The notes: a model not told the origin generated them from the letters alone. Shown: positions 1-10,094, numbered from the stretch's first letter. The stretch is DNA of 15,963 bases from Candidatus Binatia bacterium (GCA_025922795.1 JAICHC010000006.1:1-15963); one strand, 5' to 3'. Numbers and translations: made by a program.

Positions 1-1
1 A

Positions 2-2860
2 ATCGCTTATCCCCGCGCTGCGCCATTCGATGACCGCCGCGGTTATTCGAAGCTGCCGCGATTCCAGTCGCGGCTGGAGGCGCAAAAATACCGCGTGACT
101 CAACAAGTGCGACAGTCGGAAACTATGCTGACGCTGTTCGAGCAAGGCATTGCACCGCCGTACGCGGAAAAGGCCTCGGCCGGGCTCGATATTCGCGGCG
201 CCGACGGCCAACCGCTTTTTGGTTATGCTCAGTCGGAATTTTTGTTCGAGAAGATCGAAAACATCCCGTCCCTGGTGGTCAAAACACTGCTGTTTCTTGA
301 AGACCGCGATCTCGACCAAGCCGTCATGCCCTGGCAAAATCCGGTGATTGAATGGGACCGGACTGTAAAGGCCGCGATGATGTACGTCGGCGCCAAGCTC
401 AATCTACCGGTGCCGGTGCAAGGCGGCAGCACGCTCGCCGTTCAGCTGGAAAAGTTTCGCCATTCCCCCAACGGCCGCACCGATACGCCGATGGAAAAGC
501 TGCGTCAGATTATCGGCGCGAGTCTTAAGGCCTATCGCGAAGGTCCCAATACCCGCAGCTGGCGCGAGCGTATTATCGTCGATTATATCGACACCGTGCC
601 GCTGGCCGCCGCTCCCGGCTATGGCGAAATCCATGGTCTCGGCGAAGGCCTCTACGCCTGGTTCGGCATGCGCCTCGACGACGTCGTGGCGGCGCTGAAC
701 TCATCGGAACTAACGACCGCGAAGGTGCACGCGTTTAAACATATCCTGGCGTTGCTCATCTCGGTGCGCGCGCCGTCGGTCTATCTGGTTGACGAGCGAG
801 AATCTTTGGACGAAAAAGTCAACCAGTTTACGCGCCTCTTGGCGCGCGGTGGCATTATCGATTGGGAGATGGCCGCCGAGTTGCAAGAAACGCCGATCCG
901 TTTTCTCCCCACCGCACCGCTGCCGCCGCTGCCGTCGTCAAGCAGACATAAAGCGGCCAACGCGATCCGCACCAATATGATGGAAGCGCTCGGCGTCGGT
1001 AATCTTTACGATCTCAACCGGCTGCATCTGCAGGTTGACAGCACGTTCGATGTCGCGTTGCAGAAAACAGTCACCGAATTCTTAAGCCAGCTGGCCGACC
1101 CGCAATTCGTCAGGTCAAACGGGCTGAACGGCGAGCGGCTGCTGGAAAACGCCGATCCGTCGAAGGTGATCTATTCATTTCTGCTCGTGGAAGCAACTCC
1201 GACCGGTAATCTGATCCGTGTGCAGGCGGACAACTTCGCCGCGCCCTTCGATTTTAACAAAAGCGTCAAACTGGAATTGGGCAGCACCGCGAAGCTACGC
1301 ACGATCACGCATTACCTGGAAATCGTGACCGAGCTTCACCGCGAGCTCTCCGGACTGGAGCCAAAGCAGCTTGCGAGAAGGGCGCAAAGCAGCCGCGATA
1401 CGCTAACCCGGTGGGCGATCGAAACGCTTCGGAGCGAAAAGAATCTTGCGCTTCAGTCGTTTCTCGACCGCGCCATGGCCCGGCAATATTCCGCCAGCCC
1501 GGCTGAAGATTTTTTTACGGGGGGCGGATTGCACCATTTCGAAAACTTCGACAAAGACGACGATCAGCGCGTCTTCACCCTGCAGAACGCGTTTCGCAAC
1601 TCGACCAACCTGGTTTTCATTCGCTTGATGCGCGATTTGGTAAACTACCATCGAGCGCGGCTGCCCTACGACGCCGATGACGTGCTGGCGAATCCCGCCA
1701 ATGCGGAACGCCGTCAAATGCTCCAGGAAATCGCCGAAGAGGAATCACGCCAGCCGCTCCGCCGCGCCTATCAGAACTATGCCAACCAAAGCCCGGATGA
1801 GATCGTTCGCCGGCTGCTCGGCAAGGGCACCAGCGACCGGCGTTTGACCATACTGTTTTTTGCCTGGCGCATCGGCACTAGCGAGAGCGATCTCAAGGCC
1901 TGGTTGACAATGAATAAAATTGCGACAACCGAAGCCGATGTCGCCAAACTGTATCGCGCGTATGACAACCCGCGTTTGACCCTGGCTGATCACGCGTATC
2001 TTCTGTCGCTCCACCCCCTCGATCTGTGGAGCGCCGGCGAGTTGCGCAAACAGCGAAAGCTCACCTGGGAGAATTTTTACGCCGTTAGCGCCGAAGCGCG
2101 CCTGGTTAGCTCCGCCTGGCTGCTCGACAACCGCAATCGGCGCGCCCAGGATCTGCGCCTGCGCATCCGCATGGAGAAAGACGCCTTCAAGCGCATGACA
2201 CCCCATTGGCAAAAGCTCGGCTTCCCCTTCAAAACCCTGGTGCCGACCTATGCGACCGCCATCGGCAGCTCGTCGGATCGCCCGGTGGCGCTGGCGGAAC
2301 TTGTCGGTATTCTGGTGAACGATGGCGTACGAAGGCCGTCAGTGAGCCTGAGTGAAGTGCGCTTTGCCGCCGGCACGCCCTACGAAACCATTCTCGAACG
2401 GTCACCGGAATCGGGCGAACAGGTCCTGGCGCCCGAGATTGCGCGAACCGTGCGCAAAGCCATGGCCGATGTCGTCGAGCAAGGCACGGCCCGGCGCTTG
2501 CAAGGAGTTTTCAAATTGTCCAACGGCAAAGCGATCACCGTCGGCGGCAAAACCGGCTCGGGTGACAACCGCTTTGAAACGTTTAACCGCTCTGGCGCGG
2601 TCATCACTTCGCGCGCCACGAATCGGACCGCAACATTTGTTTTTTATATCGGCGAGCGCTACTTCGGCGTCATCACCGCCTACGTGCAAGGACGGGAGGC
2701 GGAGAACTATCGGTTTACCAGCGGCCTGCCGGTATCTTTATTAAAACTCCTGGCGCCTACTCTGCTGGTTAAGCTGGATGCGAACTCCGAGCAAACGGCG
2801 CCATCAGCCGATGAAATCGCCTTGAAGTCTCAAGTCAAAGCAACCGGTTTGACGAACTAA
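2..2860 (+). CDS. Class A penicillin-binding protein-like glycosyltransferase/transpeptidase, 5' end outside window
   Basis: Bifunctional peptidoglycan synthase: a GT51 glycosyltransferase that polymerises lipid II, joined to a penicillin-binding transpeptidase that cross-links stem peptides in the periplasm. The frame is open from position 2, so the gene begins outside the window. The GTG at 95 lies inside it, because the 31 codons before it read as continuous family-like sequence. Counting codons from position 2 (952 residues), the GT51 catalytic Glu-Asp is at 100-101 and the GGSTL motif at 141-145. The transpeptidase motifs are S-T-A-K (Ser nucleophile 428), S-T-N (534-536) and K-T-G (850-852). 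The stretch between the last two motifs is about 315 residues, much longer than in common PBP1a/1b proteins, and it is rich in charged and helical sequence. No membrane anchor is visible; it would be in the missing N-terminus. The exact subfamily is uncertain, but all three transpeptidase motifs are intact. Confidence 0.88.
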   Translation: MAYPRAAPFDDRRGYSKLPRFQSRLEAQKYRVTQQVRQSETMLTLFEQGIAPPYAEKASAGLDIRGADGQPLFGYAQSEFLFEKIENIPSLVVKTLLFLEDRDLDQAVMPWQNPVIEWDRTVKAAMMYVGAKLNLPVPVQGGSTLAVQLEKFRHSPNGRTDTPMEKLRQIIGASLKAYREGPNTRSWRERIIVDYIDTVPLAAAPGYGEIHGLGEGLYAWFGMRLDDVVAALNSSELTTAKVHAFKHILALLISVRAPSVYLVDERESLDEKVNQFTRLLARGGIIDWEMAAELQETPIRFLPTAPLPPLPSSSRHKAANAIRTNMMEALGVGNLYDLNRLHLQVDSTFDVALQKTVTEFLSQLADPQFVRSNGLNGERLLENADPSKVIYSFLLVEATPTGNLIRVQADNFAAPFDFNKSVKLELGSTAKLRTITHYLEIVTELHRELSGLEPKQLARRAQSSRDTLTRWAIETLRSEKNLALQSFLDRAMARQYSASPAEDFFTGGGLHHFENFDKDDDQRVFTLQNAFRNSTNLVFIRLMRDLVNYHRARLPYDADDVLANPANAERRQMLQEIAEEESRQPLRRAYQNYANQSPDEIVRRLLGKGTSDRRLTILFFAWRIGTSESDLKAWLTMNKIATTEADVAKLYRAYDNPRLTLADHAYLLSLHPLDLWSAGELRKQRKLTWENFYAVSAEARLVSSAWLLDNRNRRAQDLRLRIRMEKDAFKRMTPHWQKLGFPFKTLVPTYATAIGSSSDRPVALAELVGILVNDGVRRPSVSLSEVRFAAGTPYETILERSPESGEQVLAPEIARTVRKAMADVVEQGTARRLQGVFKLSNGKAITVGGKTGSGDNRFETFNRSGAVITSRATNRTATFVFYIGERYFGVITAYVQGREAENYRFTSGLPVSLLKLLAPTLLVKLDANSEQTAPSADEIALKSQVKATGLTN

Positions 2861-2875
2861 CCCGCTCTCATTCCC

Positions 2876-2901
2876 TGAAACGGAGTTTCACGATCCTTTT
2901 T
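2876..2901 (+). terminator. Weak intrinsic terminator after the penicillin-binding protein gene
   Basis: A six-pair stem TGAAAC/GTTTCA with loop GGA (2876-2890) is followed after six bases by five T residues (2897-2901). It lies 15 bases after the stop of the upstream gene and between two convergent genes. The stem is AT-rich and the T tract is short, so any terminator would be weak. Confidence 0.35.
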
Positions 2902-2924
2902 CCGCGAATTTTGTCACGCACGAC

Positions 2925-3611
2925 CTACGTGCCGCGCCGGTTGCCGAATAGCTCGATATGCAAGCGCGGCGTGTAACCGTAACCATGTCGCATGCACAGG
3001 GGCACGATCCAGCGCGCTTTGTCGCCGACTTGTTTCCTGGTCGTGCCCTGCGCCATAATTAGAACACGCGCCGGTTCGACAGTTTTCAAGCGATCGAGAA
3101 GTTCAGCAATTTCTCCGAAGTCTGATTCGCTTTCGACCACGAATTTCAGCTGATAATCGTAGTCCCTCAAGTATTCTTTCAGCACCGGTACATTGAGCCG
3201 ATGTTCATCGTGCCTGCGCGCGAATTTGCCTCGTGCCCTTTTCCACGGCGTGGAGTTGGCCAATTTCGGGCTCAGCGAAACCAAGTCGCATCGGAGCGGC
3301 TTAAAAATCGTTCCCGCAGTTTCGATCGTAATATGTTTGCCTCTACGTTTTAGCTCCAGCGCCAGCTCTTCGACGTCACCGGCCAACAGCGGTTCTCCGC
3401 CGGTTATGACGACATAACGGGTACGATGTTGGTCGACCCGCCGCAGTATTTGTTCTATCGACCAGGAACCCCCCTCCGGTCGCCACGAGGTGTAGGGAGT
3501 GTCGCACCATACACAACGAAGATTGCAGCCTGCCGTTCTGATGAACACGGACGGTATGCCGATCAGGCGCCCTTCACCCTGTATGGAATAGAAAATTTCA
3601 CTGATTCGCAC
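2925..3611 (-). CDS. queE: 7-carboxy-7-deazaguanine synthase (radical SAM)
   Basis: QueE converts 6-carboxy-5,6,7,8-tetrahydropterin to 7-carboxy-7-deazaguanine. This is the radical-SAM ring contraction in the pathway to preQ0 and queuosine in tRNA. The 228-residue protein has the family opening with SIQGEG at 9-14. The iron-sulfur ligands are C29-x3-C33-x2-C36, and the SAM-contacting GGEP is at 71-74. The length is normal for the family. The start is GTG at 3611: a stop codon lies three codons upstream in frame and no other start is plausible. There is no clear Shine-Dalgarno, but a TANNNT box sits six bases before the GTG. No queC, queD or queF is in the window, so this queE stands apart from its pathway partners here. 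It converges on the penicillin-binding protein gene and diverges from the uvrA operon. A role in 7-deazaguanine DNA modification cannot be excluded but nothing nearby suggests it. Confidence 0.9.
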   Translation of the reverse strand: MRISEIFYSIQGEGRLIGIPSVFIRTAGCNLRCVWCDTPYTSWRPEGGSWSIEQILRRVDQHRTRYVVITGGEPLLAGDVEELALELKRRGKHITIETAGTIFKPLRCDLVSLSPKLANSTPWKRARGKFARRHDEHRLNVPVLKEYLRDYDYQLKFVVESESDFGEIAELLDRLKTVEPARVLIMAQGTTRKQVGDKARWIVPLCMRHGYGYTPRLHIELFGNRRGT

Positions 3612-3617
3612 GGGGTT

Positions 3618-3645
3618 AACTTACCAAAGCATCGCGAGCAGTAAA
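3618..3645 (-). promoter_or_regulatory. Candidate queE promoter, possibly giving a leaderless mRNA
   Basis: On the minus strand, TTTACT (3640-3645) resembles a -35 box at 4 of 6 positions. After a 16-base spacer comes TAAGTT (3618-3623), which fits TANNNT. Six bases separate this box from the GTG start, so transcription would begin at or next to the start codon. The call rests on pattern only. Confidence 0.28.
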
Positions 3646-3719
3646 ACTTGCAACGACGGCTCCGTATGATAGACGTTTAGGGTTGGTGAGCCAGAAAAAA
3701 TCCGTCGCCTGTAAACACC

Positions 3720-3980
3720 ATGAGCAGGGACATAGAAACTTCGGCCGATAAAGAAGCCTTGGCGGCCGAAGAGCGCAAGATACGCCGTCTGCGCCGCGCC
3801 ATGGACGTTACCGCGGCTCTGCTCTGGCGGGTGGATTTGACCCTCGAGGAGGCCCAGGACGTCGTCGGCCATGCCAAACACACTGCCCTGCAACTTTTCC
3901 CCGACAAAGAGACGGCTTTCGATCTCATCTACGGTTCACGTTTTCGCCGCATTCTGGTGGAAAAATATCGCTTGCAATGA
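3720..3980 (+). CDS. Small conserved-looking protein translationally coupled to uvrA
   Basis: An 86-residue, charged, mostly helical protein without signal peptide, membrane segment or cysteine. I do not recognise a named family. The N-terminal third is rich in Arg, Lys and Glu. The rest contains a short helical pattern (LTLEEAQDVV near 50-59) and a C-terminal basic stretch. ATG at 3720 is the only usable start, since a stop lies 11 codons upstream in frame. Its TGA stop (3978-3980) overlaps the ATG of uvrA as ATGA, which implies coupled translation and a shared transcript. The position suggests a link with the repair protein, but its function is unknown. Confidence 0.75.
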   Translation: MSRDIETSADKEALAAEERKIRRLRRAMDVTAALLWRVDLTLEEAQDVVGHAKHTALQLFPDKETAFDLIYGSRFRRILVEKYRLQ

Positions 3981-6900
3981 AAATCAGCGACCCCGCGGCA
4001 GATCAAAGCTCGCGTGACTATCCAATCATGGACGGCAAATTCATCCGTATTCGCAACGCCAGGCAAAACAATCTCAAGAACCTCGACCTCGACATCCCAC
4101 TCAACGCACTGACCGTGGTTACCGGTGTCAGCGGCTCGGGAAAATCGACCCTCGCGTTCGACATTCTTTATGCCGAGGGCCAGCGGCGCTATGTCGAGAG
4201 TTTTTCCGCCTACGCCCGGCAATTTCTCGACCGCATGGACAAGCCCGACGTGGAAGCGATCGAAGGTATTCCGCCGACCATCGCCATCGATCAAAGCCGG
4301 CCGGTGCGCACTTCGCGCTCCACGGTCGGCACCATGACCGAACTGCACGATCATTTTAAGCTGCTCTTCGCCAAAATCGCGGTGCTTTACTGCCGCGGTT
4401 GCGAGCGCATCGTCGAGCGCGACAGCCCGCAATCAATTTTTACAAAGCTCGGCGCCTTGCCCGAAGGCACGCCGATGGTACTGACGTTTCCGCTGCCGCC
4501 TTCAACCGTGCCTTGGGATGACGTGCGCAACGGTTTGCGCCAGGCCGGCTTTCAGCGTTTGCTCGTCGGTCACGCCATTCAAGAAATCGATGGGATCGAG
4601 GGAGCGCCGGCCGGTGACGAAGCGTTGCAAGTGATCGTTGATCGCTTCGCTTTCAGGCCCGAGAATAAAAAGCGTATCGCGGGTTCCATGGAGCAGGCTT
4701 TTCATTACGGCAAAGGCCGGCTCAATCTGTTCTTGCCGCAGGACGACTGGCGTTGCGAGCCGTTCAGCAATCATCTGCATTGCCCGCACTGCGAGATTTC
4801 TTACCGCGACCCGGTGCCCAATTTGTTTTCTTTCAACAGCCCGCTTGGCGCCTGTGAAACGTGCCGCGGTTTCGGCCGGGTGATCGACATCGATCTCGAT
4901 CTCGTCCTTCCCGATCCGGGCAAATCGTTGAGTGCGGGTGCCATCAAACCGTGGATCAATCGCGCACGCCGCACGCGCCGTCTGCTTGATTTTTGCGAGC
5001 GCAGAAAAATTCCCACCAAAAAGCCATGGGGCGAGCTCACCGACAAGCAGAAGAAACTCGTCATCGAAGGCGACGGTGAATACAAAGGCATCCGCGGCTG
5101 GTTCCGCCGCCTCGAGCGCAAAAGTTACCGTATGCATGTGCGCGTGTTGTTGGCCCGCTACCGCGCCTATTTGATGTGTCCCGAGTGCCAAGGTAGCCGC
5201 GTCAAAAGCGACGCCCTGCATTATCGGATCGACGGCAAAGACATCGCCCAGATAAACGCCATGAGCGTCGGCGCAGCGCAGCGCTTTTTCCAAGAGCTAA
5301 AACCGCCCGGCGCTTTGGACCAGGTGGCGGGCCTCATCCTTGACGAAATACGCCGGCGACTCGGCTATCTCGTCGGTGTCGGTCTCGAATATCTCACTCT
5401 CGACCGCCAGTCGCGCACGCTTTCCGGCGGCGAACTCGAGCGCGTCGACCTCACCACCGCCATCGGGTCGTCATTGGTCAATACCCTCTACGTGCTCGAC
5501 GAGCCCTCCATCGGCCTCCATCCGCGTGATAGCCGCCGCCTGGTCGAAATTCTTCAGCGCCTGCGCGCCAATCAGAATACCGTCATTGTCGTCGAGCATG
5601 ATCCCGAAATCATAAAGGAGTGCGATTACATCATCGATCTCGGGCCGAAGGCCGGCGAACAGGGCGGCCAGATCATGTTCGCGGGCTCCTATGCAGAGCT
5701 GCTAGGTGACGAGCAGTCGCTGACCGCCGCGTATCTGAGCCGGCGAAAGAACATTCCGCTGCCGGCGCGCCAGCGCAAGACCGTATGGCAGCGCGCGATC
5801 AAAATCAAAGGTGCGCGCGCCAACAATCTCAAAAACATCGACATCGATATTCCGCTGGGCAACCTGGTCTGCATTACCGGTGTGTCCGGTTCGGGAAAAT
5901 CGAGCCTGGTCGATGAAGTGCTCCACCGGAATTTAAAAAAACTCAAGGAAGCGCCCGCCGCCAGCCTGACCGATTGCGCGAGTATCACCGGGGCCGACAA
6001 GATTTCCGAAGTCGTTCTGGTCGATCAATCTCCGGTCGGCACAACTCCGCGATCGAATCCGGCGACTTATATGAAAGCGTTCGACGGCGTGCGCCGCCTG
6101 TTCGCCGCCGCCGATCTGTCGCGCTTGCGCGGTTACACGGCCTCGACTTTTTCATTCAACGTGGAAGGCGGGCGCTGCGAGACCTGCCGCGGCGAAGGTT
6201 TCGAAAAAGTCGAGATGCAGTTTCTCTCCGACGTCTACACGTCTTGTGCCGAATGTCACGGCAGCCGCTTCCGCGAGGAAGTTTTGGAGGTCGCTTATCA
6301 CGGCAAGAACATCCGCCAGGTGCTCGATCTCACTGTCGCCGAAGCCCTCGAGTTCTTCAAAGATAAGGCAGAAATCAAAGATGGGCTCGAGCCGCTATGC
6401 GCCGTGGGACTGGAATATGTCCGTTTGGGCCAGCCGCTGACGACGCTCTCGGGCGGCGAGTCGCAACGCTTGAAACTCGCCTCACATATGGCCAAGGCAC
6501 GCAAAGCCGGCACACTGTTTATTTTCGACGAGCCCACCACCGGCCTGCACTTTCACGATATTGAGCGTTTGCTCCGGGCATTCAACGAGCTCATCGATCA
6601 GGGTCATTCCATTGTCGTCATCGAACATAATATGGAAGTGGTGAAATGTGCCGACCATATCATCGATCTCGGCCCTGAAGGCGGCGACCACGGCGGCGAG
6701 ATTGTCGCCGTCGGAAGCCCAGCCGAGATCGCGCGCTGCGAGCGTTCGCATACCGGCGCCTACCTGCGCCCCCATTTGCAAGCTGACGCTACAGCTTTCG
6801 CGCCTCTGCTGGAAAGAAATTCCAGGCTACAAGAGTTCAAAACTTCAAGCGCAGAACCGAATGCCATCGCCATCGTCGGCGCCAAGGAACATAATCTAAA

Positions 6901-9700
6901 GAACATCAGCTTGAACATTCCCCGTGACGGTTTTGTGGTTTTTACCGGTCTGAGCGGGTCGGGAAAATCTTCGCTGGCCTTCGATATCGTTTACGCGGAA
7001 GGGCAGCGGCGTTACATCGATAGTCTCTCCGCCTACGCGCGCCAGTTTCTCGAAGTCCTGGCGCGGCCCAATGTCGACTACGTCGCCGGCATTCCGCCGA
7101 CGGTCGCCATCGAGCAGCGCCTCAGTCAGGGCGGCAGGAAGTCGACCGTGGCTACGGTGACAGAGATTTATCATTACTTGCGCCTGCTCTACTCGAAGAC
7201 CGGCAAACAGCACTGCGTGCAGTGCGGGCGGCCGATTCATTCGCTCACGCGCAGCCAGATTCTTGATCGCATCGGCCGCTCCTACCGAGGCAAAGAGATT
7301 TTGATTCTGAGTCCCATCGTGCGCGGCCGCAAAGGATTTCACAAGGAAGTGATCGCCGGCGCGCGCCGCTTGGGCTATCGCCGCGCTCGCATCGACGGCA
7401 AGCTGGTCGAGCTGCGCGCGCCCGAGCTCACCAACGGCCTGGAGCGTTTTAGGGAACACAATATCGATATTGTCATCGGCAAGGCCATAGCGGGGGGGCG
7501 CGAAGTCGAGGCCATGATTGATCAGGGCTTGCGCTTGGGTAACGGTGTGATTCATCTCATCTCCGAGCGCGGCGAGCAGATTTTCAATCAGCGGCTTTTC
7601 TGTCTGGGCTGCGGCATCGGTTACGAGCCGCTTGATCCGCGATTGTTTTCTTTCAACAGCCAGCAGGGGGCCTGTCATCAATGCGCCGGCATGGGATTTA
7701 CCTGGAATTTCGACCCCGATTTGATTTTCGCCGATCCGCGCCGGCCGGTCCGGGAAGTGATCAGCGGCATTTCTCCAAGCTCTTCGGTAAACGGTTCCGA
7801 AGTCGAGCGGGCGCTGCAGCGCCTCTTGCAAGAACTGATAGCCGAGCATGATGTCGATATCGACAAGCCGTTCGGCAAATTGCCCAAGAAGGTTCAGCAG
7901 ACGATTCTTAACGGTGGCACCGGTCGTGGCGCGTTCGTCGGCCTGGTGCCTTTTCTGAACGAGCTCGGGCAATCCCGCGATGGGACAGCTGCGAGCGAGC
8001 TCGCTGCCTTGATGACCGAAGCCCCTTGTTCCGGCTGCCAAGGCCGGCGTCTGAATCAACGCGCTCAGGCCGTCAAGGTCGAAGGCCAGACGATTTGGCA
8101 GATCACTGCGCTTGCCGTCGATGAAGCGAAAGAGTATTTCGCCGCGCTCGATCTGTCGCGTTCCGGCAACGGCAATGCGGCGCGCGATCAGGCCGTGGCG
8201 GATAAGATCCTGCGAGAAATTCAGCAGCGATTGAATTTCCTTTCCGAAGTGGGTCTGCCCTATTTGACTCTCGACCGCCGCGCCGACACGCTGTCGGGCG
8301 GCGAGGCGCAGCGTATCCGCCTTGCCGCCCAGTTGGGTTCCAACCTGCGCGGCGTCTGTTACATCCTCGACGAACCTACGGTCGGTCTTCATCCGCGCGA
8401 CAACGATATGCTGCTGCGCACCCTGCGGCGGCTCGAGCAATTGGGCAACAGCGTGCTCGTCGTCGAGCACGACGAGGCGACGATCCGGTCGGCGGACATG
8501 ATTATCGACTTGGGACCGGGCGCCGGCATCCGCGGCGGCAGCGTGGTCTGCATCGGGACGCCGGATGAAATTAGGGCTAATCCCGATTCACCCACCGGCG
8601 CGTACTTGCGCGCTGTAAAACGTCGTCTCGGACCGCAGCGCGACTTTACTCAGGCGAGCTGGCTCGCCGTTCGCGGCGCCAAGGCGCACAACTTACACAA
8701 CATCGACGTCAAGATTCCGCTCGGTATGTGGACCTGCGTGACCGGCATTTCGGGTTCAGGCAAGAGCACGTTGGTCCGGGAAGTCCTTTACAAAGGGCTC
8801 AAGCTCTGTCTGGGCCAATTCGCCGGTCGGCCGGGCGCGCACAAGGAAATTACCGGCTGGAAGGCCTTGGAGCGCGTCGTCGAAGTCGATCAAACGCCGA
8901 TCGGCAAGACGCCCCGCTCGGTACCGGCCTCCTACGTCGGCTTGCTCGACGAGATCCGCAAGCTTTACGCGCTCGCCCCCGAGGCCCGATTGCGCGGCTA
9001 CACGTCGAGCCGGTTTTCCTTTAACGTCAAGGGTGGGCGCTGCGAAACCTGCGCAGGTCAAGGAAAAATTCGCAAGGAGATGAGCTTTCTGCCGGATGTG
9101 TTTATCGACTGCGAAGACTGCGGCGGCGAGCGCTTTAACGAAGAGACGCTTAGCATCCGCTTCAACGATAGGAGCATCTCCGATATCTTTCGCATGACCG
9201 TCGAAGAGGCCGCGCCGTTTTTTAACGCCTTTCCCAAGATTAACCGGCCGCTGAAAATTCTCGACGAGATCGGCATGGGCTACATCACCCTCGGGCAAGC
9301 GAGCAACACGTTGTCCGGCGGCGAGGCCCAGCGCATCAAGCTCGCTTACGAGCTGGGCAAGGAATCCCACGGCAAGACGCTTTACGTGCTCGATGAGCCG
9401 ACCACCGGACTGCACTTCGCCGACGTGGAAAAGCTGATTCGAATTCTCCACCGCCTGGTCGACATGGGCAACACGGTGATTACCATCGAGCACAACCTGG
9501 ACATTATCAAAGACGCCGATTATCTGATCGATCTCGGCCCGGGAGGCGGCGAGCAAGGCGGGCAGCTGGTCGCCTGCGGCTCGCCATTGGAAGTGGTCAA
9601 AGACGGAAAACACTCCCATACCGCGCGATTCCTACGCGATTATTTGGAAAGCGGCGTGGCGCCTGCGCGAGCTAAAACGCCGTGCGAGGCGACCGGGTAA
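3977..9700 (+). CDS. uvrA: Tandem (double-length) excinuclease ABC subunit UvrA
   Basis: DNA-damage sensor of nucleotide excision repair, which loads UvrB on lesions. At 1907 residues it is twice the usual length and holds two complete UvrA copies, about 18-930 and 960-1890. Walker A loops (GxSGSGKS) start at 50, 635, 991 and 1590. ABC signatures (LSGGE) start at 482, 824, 1439 and 1779, each followed by a DEP-type Walker B and GLH. Motif spacing is nearly the same in both copies (432/448, 153/151, 189/189 residues). Each copy has its CxxC zinc modules; the one in the C-terminal half reads GRCETC. Double UvrA is established in Chlamydia. The usual homodimer is probably replaced by an internal pseudo-dimer. 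The first signature is altered to LSGGELER where the family has LSGGExQR, so the N-terminal copy may have a specialised or weakened ATPase site. ATG 3977 is chosen for the ATGA overlap; ATG 4028 is an alternative. Confidence 0.96.
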   Translation: MKISDPAADQSSRDYPIMDGKFIRIRNARQNNLKNLDLDIPLNALTVVTGVSGSGKSTLAFDILYAEGQRRYVESFSAYARQFLDRMDKPDVEAIEGIPPTIAIDQSRPVRTSRSTVGTMTELHDHFKLLFAKIAVLYCRGCERIVERDSPQSIFTKLGALPEGTPMVLTFPLPPSTVPWDDVRNGLRQAGFQRLLVGHAIQEIDGIEGAPAGDEALQVIVDRFAFRPENKKRIAGSMEQAFHYGKGRLNLFLPQDDWRCEPFSNHLHCPHCEISYRDPVPNLFSFNSPLGACETCRGFGRVIDIDLDLVLPDPGKSLSAGAIKPWINRARRTRRLLDFCERRKIPTKKPWGELTDKQKKLVIEGDGEYKGIRGWFRRLERKSYRMHVRVLLARYRAYLMCPECQGSRVKSDALHYRIDGKDIAQINAMSVGAAQRFFQELKPPGALDQVAGLILDEIRRRLGYLVGVGLEYLTLDRQSRTLSGGELERVDLTTAIGSSLVNTLYVLDEPSIGLHPRDSRRLVEILQRLRANQNTVIVVEHDPEIIKECDYIIDLGPKAGEQGGQIMFAGSYAELLGDEQSLTAAYLSRRKNIPLPARQRKTVWQRAIKIKGARANNLKNIDIDIPLGNLVCITGVSGSGKSSLVDEVLHRNLKKLKEAPAASLTDCASITGADKISEVVLVDQSPVGTTPRSNPATYMKAFDGVRRLFAAADLSRLRGYTASTFSFNVEGGRCETCRGEGFEKVEMQFLSDVYTSCAECHGSRFREEVLEVAYHGKNIRQVLDLTVAEALEFFKDKAEIKDGLEPLCAVGLEYVRLGQPLTTLSGGESQRLKLASHMAKARKAGTLFIFDEPTTGLHFHDIERLLRAFNELIDQGHSIVVIEHNMEVVKCADHIIDLGPEGGDHGGEIVAVGSPAEIARCERSHTGAYLRPHLQADATAFAPLLERNSRLQEFKTSSAEPNAIAIVGAKEHNLKNISLNIPRDGFVVFTGLSGSGKSSLAFDIVYAEGQRRYIDSLSAYARQFLEVLARPNVDYVAGIPPTVAIEQRLSQGGRKSTVATVTEIYHYLRLLYSKTGKQHCVQCGRPIHSLTRSQILDRIGRSYRGKEILILSPIVRGRKGFHKEVIAGARRLGYRRARIDGKLVELRAPELTNGLERFREHNIDIVIGKAIAGGREVEAMIDQGLRLGNGVIHLISERGEQIFNQRLFCLGCGIGYEPLDPRLFSFNSQQGACHQCAGMGFTWNFDPDLIFADPRRPVREVISGISPSSSVNGSEVERALQRLLQELIAEHDVDIDKPFGKLPKKVQQTILNGGTGRGAFVGLVPFLNELGQSRDGTAASELAALMTEAPCSGCQGRRLNQRAQAVKVEGQTIWQITALAVDEAKEYFAALDLSRSGNGNAARDQAVADKILREIQQRLNFLSEVGLPYLTLDRRADTLSGGEAQRIRLAAQLGSNLRGVCYILDEPTVGLHPRDNDMLLRTLRRLEQLGNSVLVVEHDEATIRSADMIIDLGPGAGIRGGSVVCIGTPDEIRANPDSPTGAYLRAVKRRLGPQRDFTQASWLAVRGAKAHNLHNIDVKIPLGMWTCVTGISGSGKSTLVREVLYKGLKLCLGQFAGRPGAHKEITGWKALERVVEVDQTPIGKTPRSVPASYVGLLDEIRKLYALAPEARLRGYTSSRFSFNVKGGRCETCAGQGKIRKEMSFLPDVFIDCEDCGGERFNEETLSIRFNDRSISDIFRMTVEEAAPFFNAFPKINRPLKILDEIGMGYITLGQASNTLSGGEAQRIKLAYELGKESHGKTLYVLDEPTTGLHFADVEKLIRILHRLVDMGNTVITIEHNLDIIKDADYLIDLGPGGGEQGGQLVACGSPLEVVKDGKHSHTARFLRDYLESGVAPARAKTPCEATG
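6835..6850 (+). repeat. Two GTTCAANN-like octamers in the linker between the two UvrA copies
   Basis: GTTCAAAA (6835-6842) is followed directly by CTTCAAGC (6843-6850). These match the octamer unit of the intergenic array at 11457-11487: the first is identical to one of its units and the second differs by one base in the fixed part. The position is the non-conserved linker that joins the two UvrA halves, around residue 955. Confidence 0.4.
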
Positions 9701-9722
9701 CTTGCCTGCGAGAGTGTTGAGG

Positions 9723-10094
9723 ATGATTGGTTATGGCCTGCGCCTGCGCTGCCCGCGTTGCGGCGTCGGAAAGCTCTATGCCAAGCCGTTCAAAATGTTC
9801 GCTCATTGCCCGCACTGCGGCTTGAAGTACGAGCGCGAGCAAGGCTACTTTGTCGGTGCGATTTATATCAACTATGCGGCTACCATCGCGATTGCTGTGC
9901 CAGGATTTTTTCTGCTCGACTTCTTCACCGGTATGACGATCCATCAACAGCTCGGCCTCTGGGTCCCGTTCGCGATCATCTTCCCGCTGGTCTTTTTTCA
10001 CCACGCCAGAAGCCTCTGGCTGGTGCTCGATCATTTTTTCAACCCGCCCCAAAACCTCTACGGCGTGCCGCCGAAAAAATCACTGAACCACTGA
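9723..10094 (+). CDS. DUF983 family zinc-ribbon membrane protein
   Basis: A 123-residue protein with the DUF983 layout: a short cytoplasmic zinc ribbon followed by two membrane helices. The ribbon ligands are C10-x2-C13 and C29-x2-C32. Hydrophobic segments follow at about 45-70 and 78-100, then a short polar tail. The family has no firmly assigned role. ATG 9723 gives the short N-terminus typical of the family; GTG 9714 and TTG 9702 in the same frame are possible and would place the start almost at the uvrA stop (9698-9700). The tight spacing suggests the gene is read through from uvrA, but nothing in the protein points to DNA repair. Confidence 0.8.
   Translation: MIGYGLRLRCPRCGVGKLYAKPFKMFAHCPHCGLKYEREQGYFVGAIYINYAATIAIAVPGFFLLDFFTGMTIHQQLGLWVPFAIIFPLVFFHHARSLWLVLDHFFNPPQNLYGVPPKKSLNH

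Noticed and set aside
1745..2212. 155-residue minus-strand open frame within the penicillin-binding protein gene
   Set aside because: Shadow of the real coding frame; no start context and no family-like sequence.
95..2860. GTG at 95 as the true start of the penicillin-binding protein
   Set aside because: The frame stays open to the window edge and the upstream codons read as plausible protein continuous with the domain, so the gene is truncated by the window.
3648..3670. Sigma70 promoter for the small-ORF/uvrA operon (TTGCAA and TATGAT)
   Set aside because: The boxes are only 11 bases apart, too short for a working spacer; the -10 alone is weak evidence.
6896..8470. 524-residue open frame on the minus strand inside uvrA
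   Set aside because: It is the antisense shadow of a GC-rich conserved gene; its composition is typical of a reversed frame and no domain is recognisable.
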